Shown here: positions 49,154-57,940 of the stretch, one piece after another
Position numbering within the stretch: position 1 is the stretch's first letter
How the letters are laid out: each line of letters begins with the position of its first letter
Assembly: GCF_026810505.1 (NCBI RefSeq)
Contig: NZ_CP101750.1
Coordinates: 2,137,448 to 2,201,447, forward strand
DNA from: Streptomyces sp. Je 1-369
Lineage (GTDB): Bacteria; Actinomycetota; Actinomycetes; Streptomycetales; Streptomycetaceae
DNA length: 64,000 bases
Direction: 5' to 3'
Notes under the pieces: model-generated
What the model was told of the DNA's origin: nothing
Databases searched by the model: none
The model's input: the letters and a program-made list of their open reading frames with translations, nothing else
Made by a program: the position numbers and the translations under genes

Positions 49154-49960
49154 TCAAGCCCGTTCGTGAGGCGCCTGCGCCGCCGTCACCGCCTCCAGCG
49201 CCGGCCGCTTCGCCTCCCTGCCGTCGCCCGACGACCGGCCCCGCACCCGCCGCCACACCCAGGGGCCCATGAACCCGGCGAACCAGCGCGCCTCCGCCGT
49301 CACCGCCCCGAGCACCGATACCGGGGCGAGCGGCGGCAGCGGACGCAGCCAGCTGTCGTGCCCCGCGAGGCCGAGCGCCTCCGCCATGCCCGCGGCGATC
49401 CGGGCGTGGCCGAGCGGGCTCGCGTGCATCCGGTCGCGGCTCCACAGCCGCGGATCGGTGGTGATGCGGTGCGGGAAAGTGTCGAAGACGATCACACCGT
49501 GCCGGTCGGCGGCCGCACGGATGCGGGCATTGAGGTCCAGGACGCGGGGCAGCGCGCGCCGCGCCATCGGCGAGACGCGCCCGATGTCCGGGAAGGTGAC
49601 GGTGGCCACGCGTGCGCCCGCCGCGGTGAGCTCGGTGAACATCTCCTCGACGTCCGCGGCGACGCGCGCCGCGTCGTAGCCCGGCCGCACCAGGTCGTTC
49701 ATGCCCGCCATGACGGTCACGAGATCCGGCTTGAGCGCGAGGGCGGGGCCGAGCTGCTCCGCCTTGATCAGCGCCGTCCTGCGGCCGCGCACGGCGAGGT
49801 TGGCATAGGTGAAGTCCGGGTACCCGGCGGCGAGGATCTCGGCGAGCCGGTCGGCCCAGCCGCGGTAGCCGCGTTCCTCGTCGCCGTCCCCGAGGCCCTC
49901 CGTCTGACTGTCGCCGATCGCGACGTAACGCGCGTACGGATGCTGCTGCGTCGTGGCCAT
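49154..49960 (-). CDS. SGNH/GDSL hydrolase
   Basis: 268 residues with all four SGNH blocks: Ser in YVAIGDSQTEGLGDG, Gly in NLAVRGRRT, Asn in VTVMAGMNDLV and His in RMHASPLGHARIAAG. It is a cytoplasmic (no signal) esterase/lipase of the GDSL group. The ATG at 49960 (MATTQQHPYARYVAIGDS) is preferred over the open frame to 50032. The C-terminal 50 residues are basic and extend past the usual domain. Confidence 0.93.
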   Translation of the reverse strand: MATTQQHPYARYVAIGDSQTEGLGDGDEERGYRGWADRLAEILAAGYPDFTYANLAVRGRRTALIKAEQLGPALALKPDLVTVMAGMNDLVRPGYDAARVAADVEEMFTELTAAGARVATVTFPDIGRVSPMARRALPRVLDLNARIRAAADRHGVIVFDTFPHRITTDPRLWSRDRMHASPLGHARIAAGMAEALGLAGHDSWLRPLPPLAPVSVLGAVTAEARWFAGFMGPWVWRRVRGRSSGDGREAKRPALEAVTAAQAPHERA

Positions 49961-50063
49961 GGCCCGAGCTTCCTCCGGGCGTCCGGCCCCGTCAACGCGG
50001 CCTGCCTCTGTGTCGGTCCGGCCTGTCGGCACCCGCGCCGGTCATGCCGGACGGGCACGGCCG

Positions 50064-50330
50064 TCAGCCCGGCCAGCGGCCCGTCACACGCCGCACGCCG
50101 ACCGCGCCGCCCCGGTCCACCGCGGCCTTGACCACGGCGAAGATGGCGCCCTGCAACGCCGCGGCGATGAGGATCTCGTTCCAGGAGCGTTCCTCGTCGT
50201 GCGCGTCCGGCGCGTCGTCCTCGCCCGCCACGGCCTTCCACGTACGGCGGAAGACCGCGCCCGCGACCGCGCCGCCCAGCATGCCGAAGGCCATGCCGAG
50301 CGGCTTGTAGAGGATCGTGGTCCCGCTCAT
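50064..50330 (-). CDS. DUF4235 membrane protein
   Basis: 88 residues with two hydrophobic segments (ILYKPLGMAFGMLGGAVAGAVFRRTWKAV and NEILIAAALQGAIFAVVKAAVDRG). The pattern matches DUF4235, a small actinobacterial membrane protein. Its ATG shares bases with the stop of the upstream DUF3618 gene (TGATG), so it is the last gene of a three-gene envelope operon (holin-like, DUF3618, DUF4235). Confidence 0.9.
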   Translation of the reverse strand: MSGTTILYKPLGMAFGMLGGAVAGAVFRRTWKAVAGEDDAPDAHDEERSWNEILIAAALQGAIFAVVKAAVDRGGAVGVRRVTGRWPG

Positions 50331-50962
50331 CAGCGGCCGTTCCTCTTCCCGCGGCGGAGCAGCAGCCAGGCCACCAGGACGCCCGCACCGGCCGCGGCGA
50401 CCGTCCGCGGGTGGCGGCCGCCGATGCGTGCGACGCCGCTCGCGGCGGCCCGCACGGGCTCGGGCGCGCCGTCCTGTACGCGGCGCGCGGCCTCGGCCAC
50501 CTTCTCCTCCGCCTGGACCACGACGGCGTGCTGTTCCGCGCGCGCCTTGCCCTCCAGCACGGCACCCTTGGCGCGCCCGGCGCCCTCGGCCGCCAAGCCC
50601 TTGGCACGTCCGGCGCCCTCCGCCGCCATGCCCTTCGCACGGGCGGCGCCCTCGGCCGCCATGCCCTTGGCGCGGGCCGCGCCCTCGGCCGTGGCGCTCT
50701 TCGCCTGCCCGGCCTCGTCCGTGGCCTTGCCCGTGGCGCGCGCCGCCTTCTCCGTCACCTTGTCCTTCACCTGTGCCGCCGTCCCTTGTACGTGGTCCTT
50801 CACCGCCGCGGCCCGTTCCCGGGCGCGGGCCTTCACATCTGCCTTCGCCGCGAGTTCCTCGACGGTCTCGCCGAGGTCACCGCGGGTCTCCTCGATCTGC
50901 CGGCGCAGTTCGTCGGGACCCTTGGCGCCCGCTTTCTTCGCGTCCTTGGGGGTGTCCGTCAT
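50330..50962 (-). CDS. DUF3618 protein with amphipathic repeats
   Basis: 210 residues. DUF3618 at the N-terminus (KGPDELRRQIEETRGDLGETVEELAAKADVKARARE), then coiled-coil apolipoprotein-like repeats: four or five copies of AAEGAxRAKGx between residues about 85 and 135. A C-terminal transmembrane helix closes it (TVAAAGAGVLVAWLLL followed by basic residues). It is coupled to its neighbours by ATGA/TGATG overlaps. Probably a membrane-surface structural or stress protein. Confidence 0.88.
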   Translation of the reverse strand: MTDTPKDAKKAGAKGPDELRRQIEETRGDLGETVEELAAKADVKARARERAAAVKDHVQGTAAQVKDKVTEKAARATGKATDEAGQAKSATAEGAARAKGMAAEGAARAKGMAAEGAGRAKGLAAEGAGRAKGAVLEGKARAEQHAVVVQAEEKVAEAARRVQDGAPEPVRAAASGVARIGGRHPRTVAAAGAGVLVAWLLLRRGKRNGR

Positions 50963-51381
50963 CGGTGCGCCCTTTCCTTGATCTCGTCGACATCCGCCTT
51001 GACGCTGTCCATCGCCTCCTGCGGCACGGGGGGCACCGCGCGGGCCAGCTGCTTGCGGCCGAGCGCGGCGAGCACCCCGGCCACGACGAAGAGCACGCCG
51101 GTGACGATGAGGGCCGCGCCCCAGACGGGCAGGGTCAGTGCGAGTGCGGCGATCGCCGTGGCCGCGAGCGCCATGACTCCGACGTACGAGATGGCGCCGG
51201 CCGCTCCGAGGAGCCCTCCGCCGCGGCCCGCGCGTTTGCCCTTGGCCGCCATCTCCTGCCCGGCGAGCCGCATTTCCTGGCGTACGAGTTCCGAAAGCTG
51301 CGCGGTGGCCCGCTCGACGAGCTCTCCCACCGAGTGCTGCGCGTGATCGCGCGTCGGCTGCTCGCCCATGGTCCCGGTCAC
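50959..51381 (-). CDS. Phage-holin-family/DUF1469 (Actinobacterial holin-X type) membrane protein
   Basis: 140 residues. A helix SVGELVERATAQLSELVRQEMRLAGQEMAAKGKRAG is followed by two transmembrane segments (ISYVGVMALAATAIAALALTLPVW and GAALIVTGVLFVVAGVLAALG), the holin-superfamily-III/DUF1469 layout. The name does not imply phage origin. GTG 51381 is chosen for its GGGAGG ribosome binding site 8-9 nt upstream; ATG 51368 has a poor site. It is first in the operon with DUF3618 and DUF4235. Confidence 0.86.
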   Translation of the reverse strand: MTGTMGEQPTRDHAQHSVGELVERATAQLSELVRQEMRLAGQEMAAKGKRAGRGGGLLGAAGAISYVGVMALAATAIAALALTLPVWGAALIVTGVLFVVAGVLAALGRKQLARAVPPVPQEAMDSVKADVDEIKERAHR

Positions 51382-51533
51382 GGGGTCCGCCTCCCTTCTG
51401 GCTGGGATGGCCGAGTACCCGCACCGCGCGACGCTACCCCCGCCGATCTCCGGATCCCCGCAGATCCCGGTGAAGTCGGCCCGGGCGCCCACTCGTCGTA
51501 GCGTTGCTGTCCATTACCTCGTAGGAGAATTAA

Positions 51534-52514
51534 GTGGAGCTTCAGCACCGGCGTACCGAGACTGCCCTCATGACCTCCGGAACCGCAGCGCCCTTCGGCC
51601 GCGCCCTCTGCGCGATGATCACCCCCTTCACCGCCGAGGGAGCCCTCGACCTCGACGGCGCCCGGCGCCTCGCCGACCACCTCGTGTCGCGGGGCTGCGA
51701 CGGACTCGTGCTGTCCGGTACGACCGGTGAGTCGCCGACCACCTCCGACGCCGAGAAGGCTGCTCTCATCCGGGCCGTGGCCGACACGGTCGGCGACCGT
51801 GCGTCGATCGTCGCGGGCGTCGGCAGCAACGACACCCGGCACGCCGTCGAACAGGCGCAAGAGGCCGAGAAGGCGGGCGCCGACGGCCTGTTGGTGCTCA
51901 CGCCGTCCTACAGCCTGCCGCCGCAGGACGCCGTCGAGGCCCACTTCCGCACGGTCGCCGACACCTGCGGGCTGCCCGTACTGCTCTACGACATCCCGGG
52001 CCGCACCGGCACCCGCATCGCGACGGAGACGGTGCTGCGGCTCGCGGACCATCCGCGGATCGTCGGCGTGAAGGACTGCGCGTACGACGTCCTCGGCAGC
52101 CAGAAGGTCATCTCCCGCACGGAGTTGGCGTACTACGCGGGCTGCGACGAGTTCACTCTGGCGCTGTACGCGGTGGGCGGCGCCGGCTGTGTCAGCACGG
52201 TGGCCAACGTGCTCCCCGGCCGCCCCCGGGAGGTCTTCGACGCGTTCGACGCGGGCGACACGGAGGGCGCGCGCCGGGCGCAGCTGGCCGCGGTCCCGCT
52301 GATCGAGGCGATGATGGCGTCGGGTCTGCCGGGCACCGTCACGGCGAAGGCGCTGCTCGGCGCGCTCGGTCTGCCGTCGGGACCGGTGCGGGCACCGCTG
52401 CTGCCCGCCGGCCGCGAGGCGACCGACGGGCTGCTCGCCGCGTACGAGGCTGCTCAGCGATCGGCGAAGATCGGCGTCCAGCGCTTGACGCCGCGGTCCT
52501 TCGAGGAGCGGTAG
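51534..52514 (+). CDS. dapA: 4-hydroxy-tetrahydrodipicolinate synthase
   Basis: 326 residues with the DapA signatures SGTTGESPTTSDAEKAAL, GVGSNDTRHAVEQAQEAEKAGAD, the Tyr in VLLYDIPGRTG and the Schiff-base Lys in RIVGVKDCAYD. It condenses pyruvate and aspartate semialdehyde in lysine/diaminopimelate synthesis. GTG 51534 has AGGAGA 6 nt upstream. The last 20 residues (IGVQRLTPRSFEER) exceed the usual end and overlap the opposing gene by 61 bp. dapD lies 2 kb away. Confidence 0.93.
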   Translation: MELQHRRTETALMTSGTAAPFGRALCAMITPFTAEGALDLDGARRLADHLVSRGCDGLVLSGTTGESPTTSDAEKAALIRAVADTVGDRASIVAGVGSNDTRHAVEQAQEAEKAGADGLLVLTPSYSLPPQDAVEAHFRTVADTCGLPVLLYDIPGRTGTRIATETVLRLADHPRIVGVKDCAYDVLGSQKVISRTELAYYAGCDEFTLALYAVGGAGCVSTVANVLPGRPREVFDAFDAGDTEGARRAQLAAVPLIEAMMASGLPGTVTAKALLGALGLPSGPVRAPLLPAGREATDGLLAAYEAAQRSAKIGVQRLTPRSFEER

Positions 52515-53680
52515 CCGCTGAGCGGGACGGTCTTCTTGCTCCCGATGGTGACCAGGACGAGCCGGTTGCGGTACTCGCTCGTGCCGGGTGCGATGTCCCA
52601 GGCGATGAGCCGCTTGTCGTCGGCCCAGGCGAGCAGCTGCTGACCGGGCAGCTTGGCGACCCGCTTACCGGTGAGGGGGTCGAGGACCTGCGTGGCGGTG
52701 GTTTCGAGGCCGCCCGCGAAGTCACCCGCGGCGAGCTTCCCGTTCGGGGAGAGCCGTGCGTCGACGAACCAGGACAGGTGCTTCTCCCGCGGGGGCGCGC
52801 TCTTCTCGTGCCCCTGGAAGTCGTAGTACTGCTGGCTGGGCTCGCGGATGCGCCCCGTGTAGACCAGCGAGCCGTCCTGGCTGAAGCCGAAGTCCTGCCT
52901 GGTGTTGATGTCCGCGGCGCCGAACCCGCCGGTCTTGGTCTTCACCTCGCTCCAACCGCCGTTCCCCGAGGCCACGTCGAGGACGTAGAAGCCGGTCCTG
53001 GTGGGGTCGGCGGGGCCCGGCTCCTCGTGCTTGCCGTCGCTCATCGGCCGGTCACCGTCGAGCCGGTCCGGGTCCTCGGCGTACGTCGTGGCGACGAGCT
53101 TCCTGCCGTCGGGCGAGAACTCGACGCCTCCGACCCCGTGGTCCACGGGGAGCCAGCGCTCGACCTTGCCGGTGATCATGTTCAGCAGGCCGATCCGCTT
53201 GGCGGGGAGTCCGCGCTCCAGGACGGCGGCGGTCCGCATGCCGGGCGCGACGTCGACCCACGACCAGCGGGGGTCCTCGCGGTAGGTGCCGGTCTTCTGG
53301 TCGAGCAGCCGGTAGGTACGGGTGATGAGCGCGTCGCCGCCGGGCTGCTTGACGTGCTTGCTCGTGCTGTACGCGGCGAGTGCCGTGCCGCCCGCGGCGA
53401 TCAGGTCACGCGGCGGTGTCTGTCCGGGGTGCGCGACGACGTCGCCGGTCTGCGACTCGCTGGCCGGGCGCGGACCCCGCTCCTCGCCGTCGGAGTCGAA
53501 GGCCGGCACCGCCACACCCACGACGGCGGCCGTCACCACGGCGAGCGAGGTGCCCACGATCGCCCGGGTCCTGCGCCGCCGGCGGACGGCGAGCACGCGG
53601 TCGGCGAAGTTCCCCGGCGCGGGCGGCCCTTGGTCCGCCTGCTCCCGCAGCGACTCGCGCACCAGTTCTGCCACGTTCAC
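52454..53680 (-). CDS. Membrane protein with WD40-like propeller, partner of the adjacent sigma factor
   Basis: 408 residues. A cytoplasmic N-terminus (ELVRESLREQADQGPPAPGNFADRVLAVRRRRRT), one transmembrane helix (AIVGTSLAVVTAAVVGVAVPAF), and an extracellular WD40/propeller-like domain (VEFSPDGRKLVATTYAEDP, FGFSQDGSLVYTGR, ARLSPNGKLAAGD). The layout is that of SigE-type ECF partner proteins in Streptomyces. Start GTG 53680 overlaps the sigma stop (GTGA). It probably senses an envelope signal and restrains the sigma factor. Confidence 0.88.
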   Translation of the reverse strand: MNVAELVRESLREQADQGPPAPGNFADRVLAVRRRRRTRAIVGTSLAVVTAAVVGVAVPAFDSDGEERGPRPASESQTGDVVAHPGQTPPRDLIAAGGTALAAYSTSKHVKQPGGDALITRTYRLLDQKTGTYREDPRWSWVDVAPGMRTAAVLERGLPAKRIGLLNMITGKVERWLPVDHGVGGVEFSPDGRKLVATTYAEDPDRLDGDRPMSDGKHEEPGPADPTRTGFYVLDVASGNGGWSEVKTKTGGFGAADINTRQDFGFSQDGSLVYTGRIREPSQQYYDFQGHEKSAPPREKHLSWFVDARLSPNGKLAAGDFAGGLETTATQVLDPLTGKRVAKLPGQQLLAWADDKRLIAWDIAPGTSEYRNRLVLVTIGSKKTVPLSGYRSSKDRGVKRWTPIFADR

Positions 53681-54270
53681 GGTGATACCTCCATGGGCGA
53701 GAAGTCACGGGAGTCGGCTGAGCCGGGTGGGCCGGGTGAAACGGCCCGCTCGGCGGTGTCGGAGCGGCCGAGGTGCGCGAGCTCGGGCGCGAGGCCGCGC
53801 AGCCGGGCGAGCGAGCGGTGCGTGGTGCTGCGCACGGTGCCGACGGAGCAGCCGAGCACGGCGGCGACCTCCGCCTCCGGCATGTCCTCGTAGTAGCGCA
53901 GGACGAGTACGGTGCGCTGCCGTGCGGTGAGCCTGGCGAGGGCGCCGCGCATCACGATGCGCAGCTCCGCCGCGGCCGTGCCGTCCCCCGACGCGGCACG
54001 CTCGGGCGGTTCGGCGACGGCGAGTTCGCGCCGCGGCCACTTCAGCCGCCACCGGCTGACCTGCTGCCGGTACAGGATCCGGCGTACGTACGCCTCCGGC
54101 TCGTCGATCCGCTGCCACCGCCCCGCCGCCTTGACGAGCGCGTTCTGCAGCAGGTCCTCACCCGCGTGCCGGTCGCCCCCGCTGAGCAGTACGGCGGTCT
54201 TCAGCAGCGCCGACGATCTGGTCGCCACGAATTCCCGGAAACTGTCCTGCTCATGGGCATCCATCGTCAC
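53677..54270 (-). CDS. ECF sigma factor (SigE family)
   Basis: 197 residues. Region 2 (FREFVATRSSALLKTAVLLSGGDRHAGEDLLQNALVKAAGRW) and region 4 (ALARLTARQRTVLVLRYYEDMPEAEVAAVLGCSVGTVRSTTHRSLARLR) are typical of the SigE-like actinobacterial ECF group. GTG 54270 with GGGAG just upstream is preferred over ATG 54264. It is first in a two-gene operon with the WD40-like membrane protein. Confidence 0.93.
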   Translation of the reverse strand: MTMDAHEQDSFREFVATRSSALLKTAVLLSGGDRHAGEDLLQNALVKAAGRWQRIDEPEAYVRRILYRQQVSRWRLKWPRRELAVAEPPERAASGDGTAAAELRIVMRGALARLTARQRTVLVLRYYEDMPEAEVAAVLGCSVGTVRSTTHRSLARLRGLAPELAHLGRSDTAERAVSPGPPGSADSRDFSPMEVSP

Positions 54271-54369
54271 CTTCGCTCCCTGGGGGGCCTGTTGCCCTCC
54301 CGCATGGATGAGGACGGGTCCGGAAGGCCCCCGCTATGCCTGTCCGGCGGATGAATCCGGCACGAAAAA

Positions 54370-54403
54370 CGGAGCGGCCACCCCGCACGGGGTGGCCGCT
54401 CCG
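54370..54403 (-). terminator. Rho-independent terminator of dapD
   Basis: Perfect 15-bp stem CGGAGCGGCCACCCC (54370-54384) with GGGGTGGCCGCTCCG (54389-54403), GCAC loop. On the minus strand it is followed by GTTTTT, and on the plus strand by TTTCT, so it works in both directions. It is 16 bp after the dapD stop. Confidence 0.95.
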
Positions 54404-54419
54404 TTTCTGCCGGTCTCGG

Positions 54420-55409
54420 CTAGTTGTGGCTGTGCAGTACGTCGTTCAGACCGCCCCACACCGCGTTGTTCGGGCGGGCCTCGACCGTGCCGGTGACCGA
54501 GTTGCGGCGGAAGAGGATGTTGGAGGCGCCGGAGAGTTCGCGGGCCTTGACGATCTGTCCGTCGGGCATGGTCACGCGCGTGCCCGCGGTGACGTACAGG
54601 CCCGCCTCGACGACGCACTCGTCGCCCAGCGCGATGCCGACGCCCGCCTCGGCGCCGACGAGGCAGCGCTCGCCGATGACGATGCGCACGTTGCCGCCGC
54701 CGGAGAGCGTGCCCATGGTGGAGGCGCCGCCGCCGATGTCCGAGCCGTCGCCGACGACGACACCGGCGGAGATGCGGCCCTCGACCATGGAGGTGCCGAG
54801 CGTGCCCGCGTTGAAGTTCACGAAGCCCTCGTGCATGACCGTGGTGCCCGCGGCGAGGTGCGCGCCGAGCCGCACGCGGTCGGCGTCGGCGATGCGGACG
54901 CCCTTCGGCGTGACGTAGTCCGTCATGCGCGGGAACTTGTCGACGGACGTCACGGCGAGGTGCAGGCCCTCAGCGCGGGCGTTGAGGCGCACCTTCTCGA
55001 CGTCGTCGACGGCGACCGGGCCGAGCGAGGTCCAGGCGACGTTGGCGAGGAAGGCGAACTGGCCGTCGAGGTTCACGCCGTGCGGCTTGACCAGGCGGTG
55101 CGAGAGGAGGTGCAGGCGCAGGTAGACGTCGTGGGCGTCCAGCGGCTTGTCGTCGAGGGATCCGATGACCGTACGGACAGCGATGACCTCCACGCCGCGG
55201 CGGGCGTCCGGGCCGATGGCCTTGCCCGCGCCCTCACCGAGCAGTTCCACGGCGCGCTCGGCGGTGAGCCGCTCGCTGCCGGCCGGGCCCGGCTCCGCGA
55301 CGAGCTCGGGGGCGGGGAACCAGGTGTCGAGAACGGTGCCGTCGGCGGTGACGGTGGCGAGGCCTGCGGCGACGGCGCCGGTGGTGCGGGAAGCGTTCGT
55401 GTCGGTCAT
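54420..55409 (-). CDS. dapD: 2,3,4,5-tetrahydropyridine-2,6-dicarboxylate N-succinyltransferase
   Basis: 329 residues, the long actinobacterial DapD. The left-handed beta-helix hexapeptide repeats run from about residue 180 on ([62 protein letters not shown]), with the conserved Glu/Gly of MVEGRIS at the active site. It succinylates tetrahydrodipicolinate in lysine synthesis. Monocistronic on the minus strand with a strong terminator. Start ATG 55409. Confidence 0.96.
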   Translation of the reverse strand: MTDTNASRTTGAVAAGLATVTADGTVLDTWFPAPELVAEPGPAGSERLTAERAVELLGEGAGKAIGPDARRGVEVIAVRTVIGSLDDKPLDAHDVYLRLHLLSHRLVKPHGVNLDGQFAFLANVAWTSLGPVAVDDVEKVRLNARAEGLHLAVTSVDKFPRMTDYVTPKGVRIADADRVRLGAHLAAGTTVMHEGFVNFNAGTLGTSMVEGRISAGVVVGDGSDIGGGASTMGTLSGGGNVRIVIGERCLVGAEAGVGIALGDECVVEAGLYVTAGTRVTMPDGQIVKARELSGASNILFRRNSVTGTVEARPNNAVWGGLNDVLHSHN

Positions 55410-55418
55410 GGGTGAAAC

Positions 55419-56675
55419 CTAACCGGAGGTGTGCCGCGCGGGCGAACCGGTCTCACGCTCCGGGCCGCCCGCGGTGCCGCCCGCGGCCACCGCTGCGGAG
55501 GGCTGCCGCGCCCGGCCCCGCCCCGCCGCGAGGACCAGGCACCCCGCAACCCCCGCGAGCCCCGCACAGACCGGCCACAACAACCCCGGCGCCACGGAGT
55601 AGAGCGCCCCGCCGAGCGGCGCCGAGAGCACGACGCCGCTGACCGAGACGCCCGAGTACAGGCTCTGGAAGCGGCCCTGCACATGCGCCGGCGCGTGGTC
55701 GGCGACGTACGCGGTGGCCGGTGTCTTGTAGAGGATCTCCCCCGCGGTGAGCAGCAGCATCATGGTCACGGCGGTGCCGAGCCCGGTGCCGAGGGCGAGC
55801 ACGGCGCAGCCCGCGCCGACGAGCAGCAGCCCGGTGCCGATGATGCGCAGCGGCGCCCGGTCGCGCAGGGCGAGGGTGGCGGGGAGTTCGAGGAGCAGGA
55901 TGACGCCGCCGTTGATGGCGAGGAGCCAGCCGTAGACGCCGGTGCCGAGGCCGTGCCGGTCGAGGTCGACGGGGAGGGTCGAGTACTGCTGCCGGTAGAC
56001 GAGGTCGGTGAGGAGGATGGCGCCGAGGAGGACGAGGACGGTGGGCCGCTCACGCAGGGCGGCGAAGACACCCGGCCGCGCCCCCTTGCCCGCGTCCGGA
56101 AGGCCCGGCCCGGAGCGCACCGCCCCGCGGGCGGGCAGGATCCGCGCGGCGTACGCGGCGTAGACCAGCGTGCCGATGCCGTCGATGACGAAGAGCCAGG
56201 TGTACGAGGTGTGGGCGATGAGGAGCGCGCCGAGCGGCGGTCCGACGGTGAAGCCCGCGTTGCCCGCGAACCGGGTGACCGCGAACCCCTGGCGGCGCGC
56301 GCCCTCGGGCACGGACACGGCGACGAGGGCGCCGGTGGCGGCGCGCACGCAGCCGCCCGCGTACTGGCTGAGCGGCGGCACGACGTAGAGCAGCGCGACC
56401 GGCAGGAACGGCAGCGCGAGCACGCCCGCGCCGCTGACCAGTGACCCGACGAGCAGGACGCGCCGGTGGCCCGAGCGGTCGCCGAACCAGCCGCCGGTGA
56501 AGTTGCCCGCGACCATGCCGACGCCGCCGATGCCGCTGATCAGTCCGGCCTGGGCGACCGCGAGGCCGCGTTCGTCCGTCAGGTAGACGAAGAAGTAGAC
56601 GAAGGTGAACGCGACGACCATGTTGAAGAACTGACCGGCGGCGAGCAGCCACACGGTCCTGGGTACATCACGCAC
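55419..56675 (-). CDS. MFS transporter
   Basis: 418 residues with about 12 transmembrane segments. The MFS loop motif is GNFTGGWFGDRSGHRRVLLVGSLVSG; IRR-type residues recur in the middle loop. No substrate-specific motif is known to me. It starts at 56675, divergent from the HxlR-peroxiredoxin gene. The HxlR-type palindrome at 56725 lies between them, so the transporter may be controlled by that protein. Confidence 0.88.
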   Translation of the reverse strand: MRDVPRTVWLLAAGQFFNMVVAFTFVYFFVYLTDERGLAVAQAGLISGIGGVGMVAGNFTGGWFGDRSGHRRVLLVGSLVSGAGVLALPFLPVALLYVVPPLSQYAGGCVRAATGALVAVSVPEGARRQGFAVTRFAGNAGFTVGPPLGALLIAHTSYTWLFVIDGIGTLVYAAYAARILPARGAVRSGPGLPDAGKGARPGVFAALRERPTVLVLLGAILLTDLVYRQQYSTLPVDLDRHGLGTGVYGWLLAINGGVILLLELPATLALRDRAPLRIIGTGLLLVGAGCAVLALGTGLGTAVTMMLLLTAGEILYKTPATAYVADHAPAHVQGRFQSLYSGVSVSGVVLSAPLGGALYSVAPGLLWPVCAGLAGVAGCLVLAAGRGRARQPSAAVAAGGTAGGPERETGSPARHTSG

Positions 56676-56724
56676 GCCGCCCCCGGCAGGTCAGTGAACC
56701 GACGGAGCCGACCCGCAGGGGTCA

Positions 56725-56739
56725 GTTCCTTTTGGGAAC
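56725..56739. promoter_or_regulatory. HxlR-type palindrome GTTCC-N5-GGAAC
   Basis: GTTCC (56725-56729) and GGAAC (56735-56739) around TTTTG, in a context AGTTCCTTTTGGGAAC close to the HxlR-family consensus as I recall it. It lies 14-28 bp before the start of the HxlR-peroxiredoxin gene and 50 bp from the divergent MFS start. Confidence 0.65.
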
Positions 56740-56752
56740 GGACTATGTCAGC

Positions 56753-57652
56753 ATGTGCGGCATGGCGCAACGGACCCGGCTCGACGACGACCACTGCGCG
56801 ATCGCCCAGGCCCTGGACGTGGTCGGCGACTGGTGGACCCTGCTGATCGTGCGCGACGCGGCGCGGGGCGTGCGCCGCTTCGACGAGATGCAGCGCGAAC
56901 TGGGCGTGTCCCGCAAGGTGCTGAGCGAGCGGCTGAAGCTCTTGGTGGAGGCGGACGTCGTCACGCGCGTCCCCTACCAGGACCGCCCCGTGCGCCACGA
57001 GTACCGCCTGACGCCGCGCGGCCGCGCGCTGCTGCCCGTCCTGGTCGCCCTCCAGGACTGGGGGGACACCTGGGTGCTGGGAGAGGGAGAGACGATGGCG
57101 ACGGCGACGGAGACCTCACGGGAGGCGCAGCGGGTGCACGCGCTGCTCGGCACGCGCCTGCCGGAGCTGCGGCTCGTGGGACACGACGGCGAGGCGCGCG
57201 ATCCGGTCTCCGCGGACACCCCGTACACGGTCCTGTACTGCTTTCCCGGCGCGTACGCCCGCAAGGACGCCTACCCGCCCGGCTGGGCAGGGATCCCCGG
57301 CGCGCGCGGCTGCACGCTGGAGTCCTGCACGTTCCGCGACCAGCTGGCGGAGTTCACCGCGGCGGGTGCGACGGTGCACGGGGTCTCGTCCCAACGCCCC
57401 GACGAACAGGCGGCGTTCGCGGAGAAGGAGGGCCTGCGTTTCCCGCTCCTCTCGGACGCGGACCTGGCTCTCACGGCGGCCCTGCGGCTGCCGACGTTCC
57501 GCGCGGCGGGTGTGAGCCGGCTGAAGCGGCTGACGCTGGTGCTCGACGGCGACCGGACCGTGCGGAACGTGCAGTACCCCGTCACGGACGTCACGGCGAG
57601 CGTCGAGGCGGCGCTGCGGACGGTCAGGGAGCTGGGGTCCCGCTCCGGCTGA
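56753..57652 (+). CDS. HxlR-type winged helix regulator fused to a peroxiredoxin (PrxQ-like)
   Basis: 299 residues. HxlR domain in residues 1-110 (LDDDHCAIAQALDVVGDWWTLLIVRDAARGVRRFDEMQRELGVSRKVLSERLKLLVEADVVTRVPYQDRPVRHEYRLTPRGRAL). An AhpC/TSA-type peroxiredoxin follows in 130-299: LRLVGHDGEARDPVS, peroxidatic-type C187 and C192 (GCTLESCTF, CxxxxC), ADLALTAALRLPTF. The Prx part reads like the redoxin family with the Cys shifted. A one-protein peroxide sensor is the simplest idea, unproven. ATG 56753 or 56762 is the start; TTG 56732 overlaps the operator and is unlikely. Confidence 0.88.
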   Translation: MCGMAQRTRLDDDHCAIAQALDVVGDWWTLLIVRDAARGVRRFDEMQRELGVSRKVLSERLKLLVEADVVTRVPYQDRPVRHEYRLTPRGRALLPVLVALQDWGDTWVLGEGETMATATETSREAQRVHALLGTRLPELRLVGHDGEARDPVSADTPYTVLYCFPGAYARKDAYPPGWAGIPGARGCTLESCTFRDQLAEFTAAGATVHGVSSQRPDEQAAFAEKEGLRFPLLSDADLALTAALRLPTFRAAGVSRLKRLTLVLDGDRTVRNVQYPVTDVTASVEAALRTVRELGSRSG

Positions 57653-57673
57653 GGGTGCGCGCCGGAGCGGGAC
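57637..57673. terminator. Hairpin terminator over the stop of the HxlR-peroxiredoxin gene
   Basis: Perfect 13-bp arms GTCCCGCTCCGGC (57637-57649) and GCCGGAGCGGGAC (57661-57673) with an 11-nt loop containing the TGA. It sits between convergent genes. Confidence 0.8.
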
Positions 57674-57700
57674 GACAACGGCCGGGGAATTACGTGTGAC

Positions 57701-57940
57701 TCACCCCGAATGGGCGCGCCCCCGCATATAGCGCAGCCCGAAAAGGACCATTCCCGCCGCCCCGGCCACCGCGCCGACAACACACAGCACGACGGCCCAC
57801 TGCGCCATTTCCCGTGTCATCCACAGGAGGCTCACGGCGACCAATGCCAGGGAGAACAGGAATCGCTCGCCATTTCCCGGAGCGCGTCCGGAAGTACGTC
57901 CGGGAGAGCGGCTCCCCTTCAGTCCCTGCTGGCGGTGCAC
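57701..57940 (-). CDS. Small membrane protein, hypothetical
   Basis: About 79 residues. Two hydrophobic segments (RFLFSLALVAVSLLWMTREMAQW and AVVLCVVGAVAGAAGMVLFGLRYM) and a short basic tail. The frame is open from ATG 57976, but GTG 57938-57940 gives less overlap with the upstream gene and has AAGGG upstream; neither start is strong. It overlaps the end of the secreted small protein gene by about 20 bp and may be translated with it. No family recognised. Confidence 0.65.
   Translation of the reverse strand: MHRQQGLKGSRSPGRTSGRAPGNGERFLFSLALVAVSLLWMTREMAQWAVVLCVVGAVAGAAGMVLFGLRYMRGRAHSG

Noticed and set aside
50959..51381. Prophage because of the holin-like gene
   Set aside because: The family is a common chromosomal actinobacterial membrane protein and sits in an operon with DUF3618 and DUF4235. 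No other phage genes are present.
51534..52514. kdgD or N-acetylneuraminate lyase identity for the DHDPS-family gene
   Set aside because: The SGTTGESPT and LLYDIPGRTG motifs and a nearby dapD fit dapA. The kdgD-type signature is found in the other copy at 13391.
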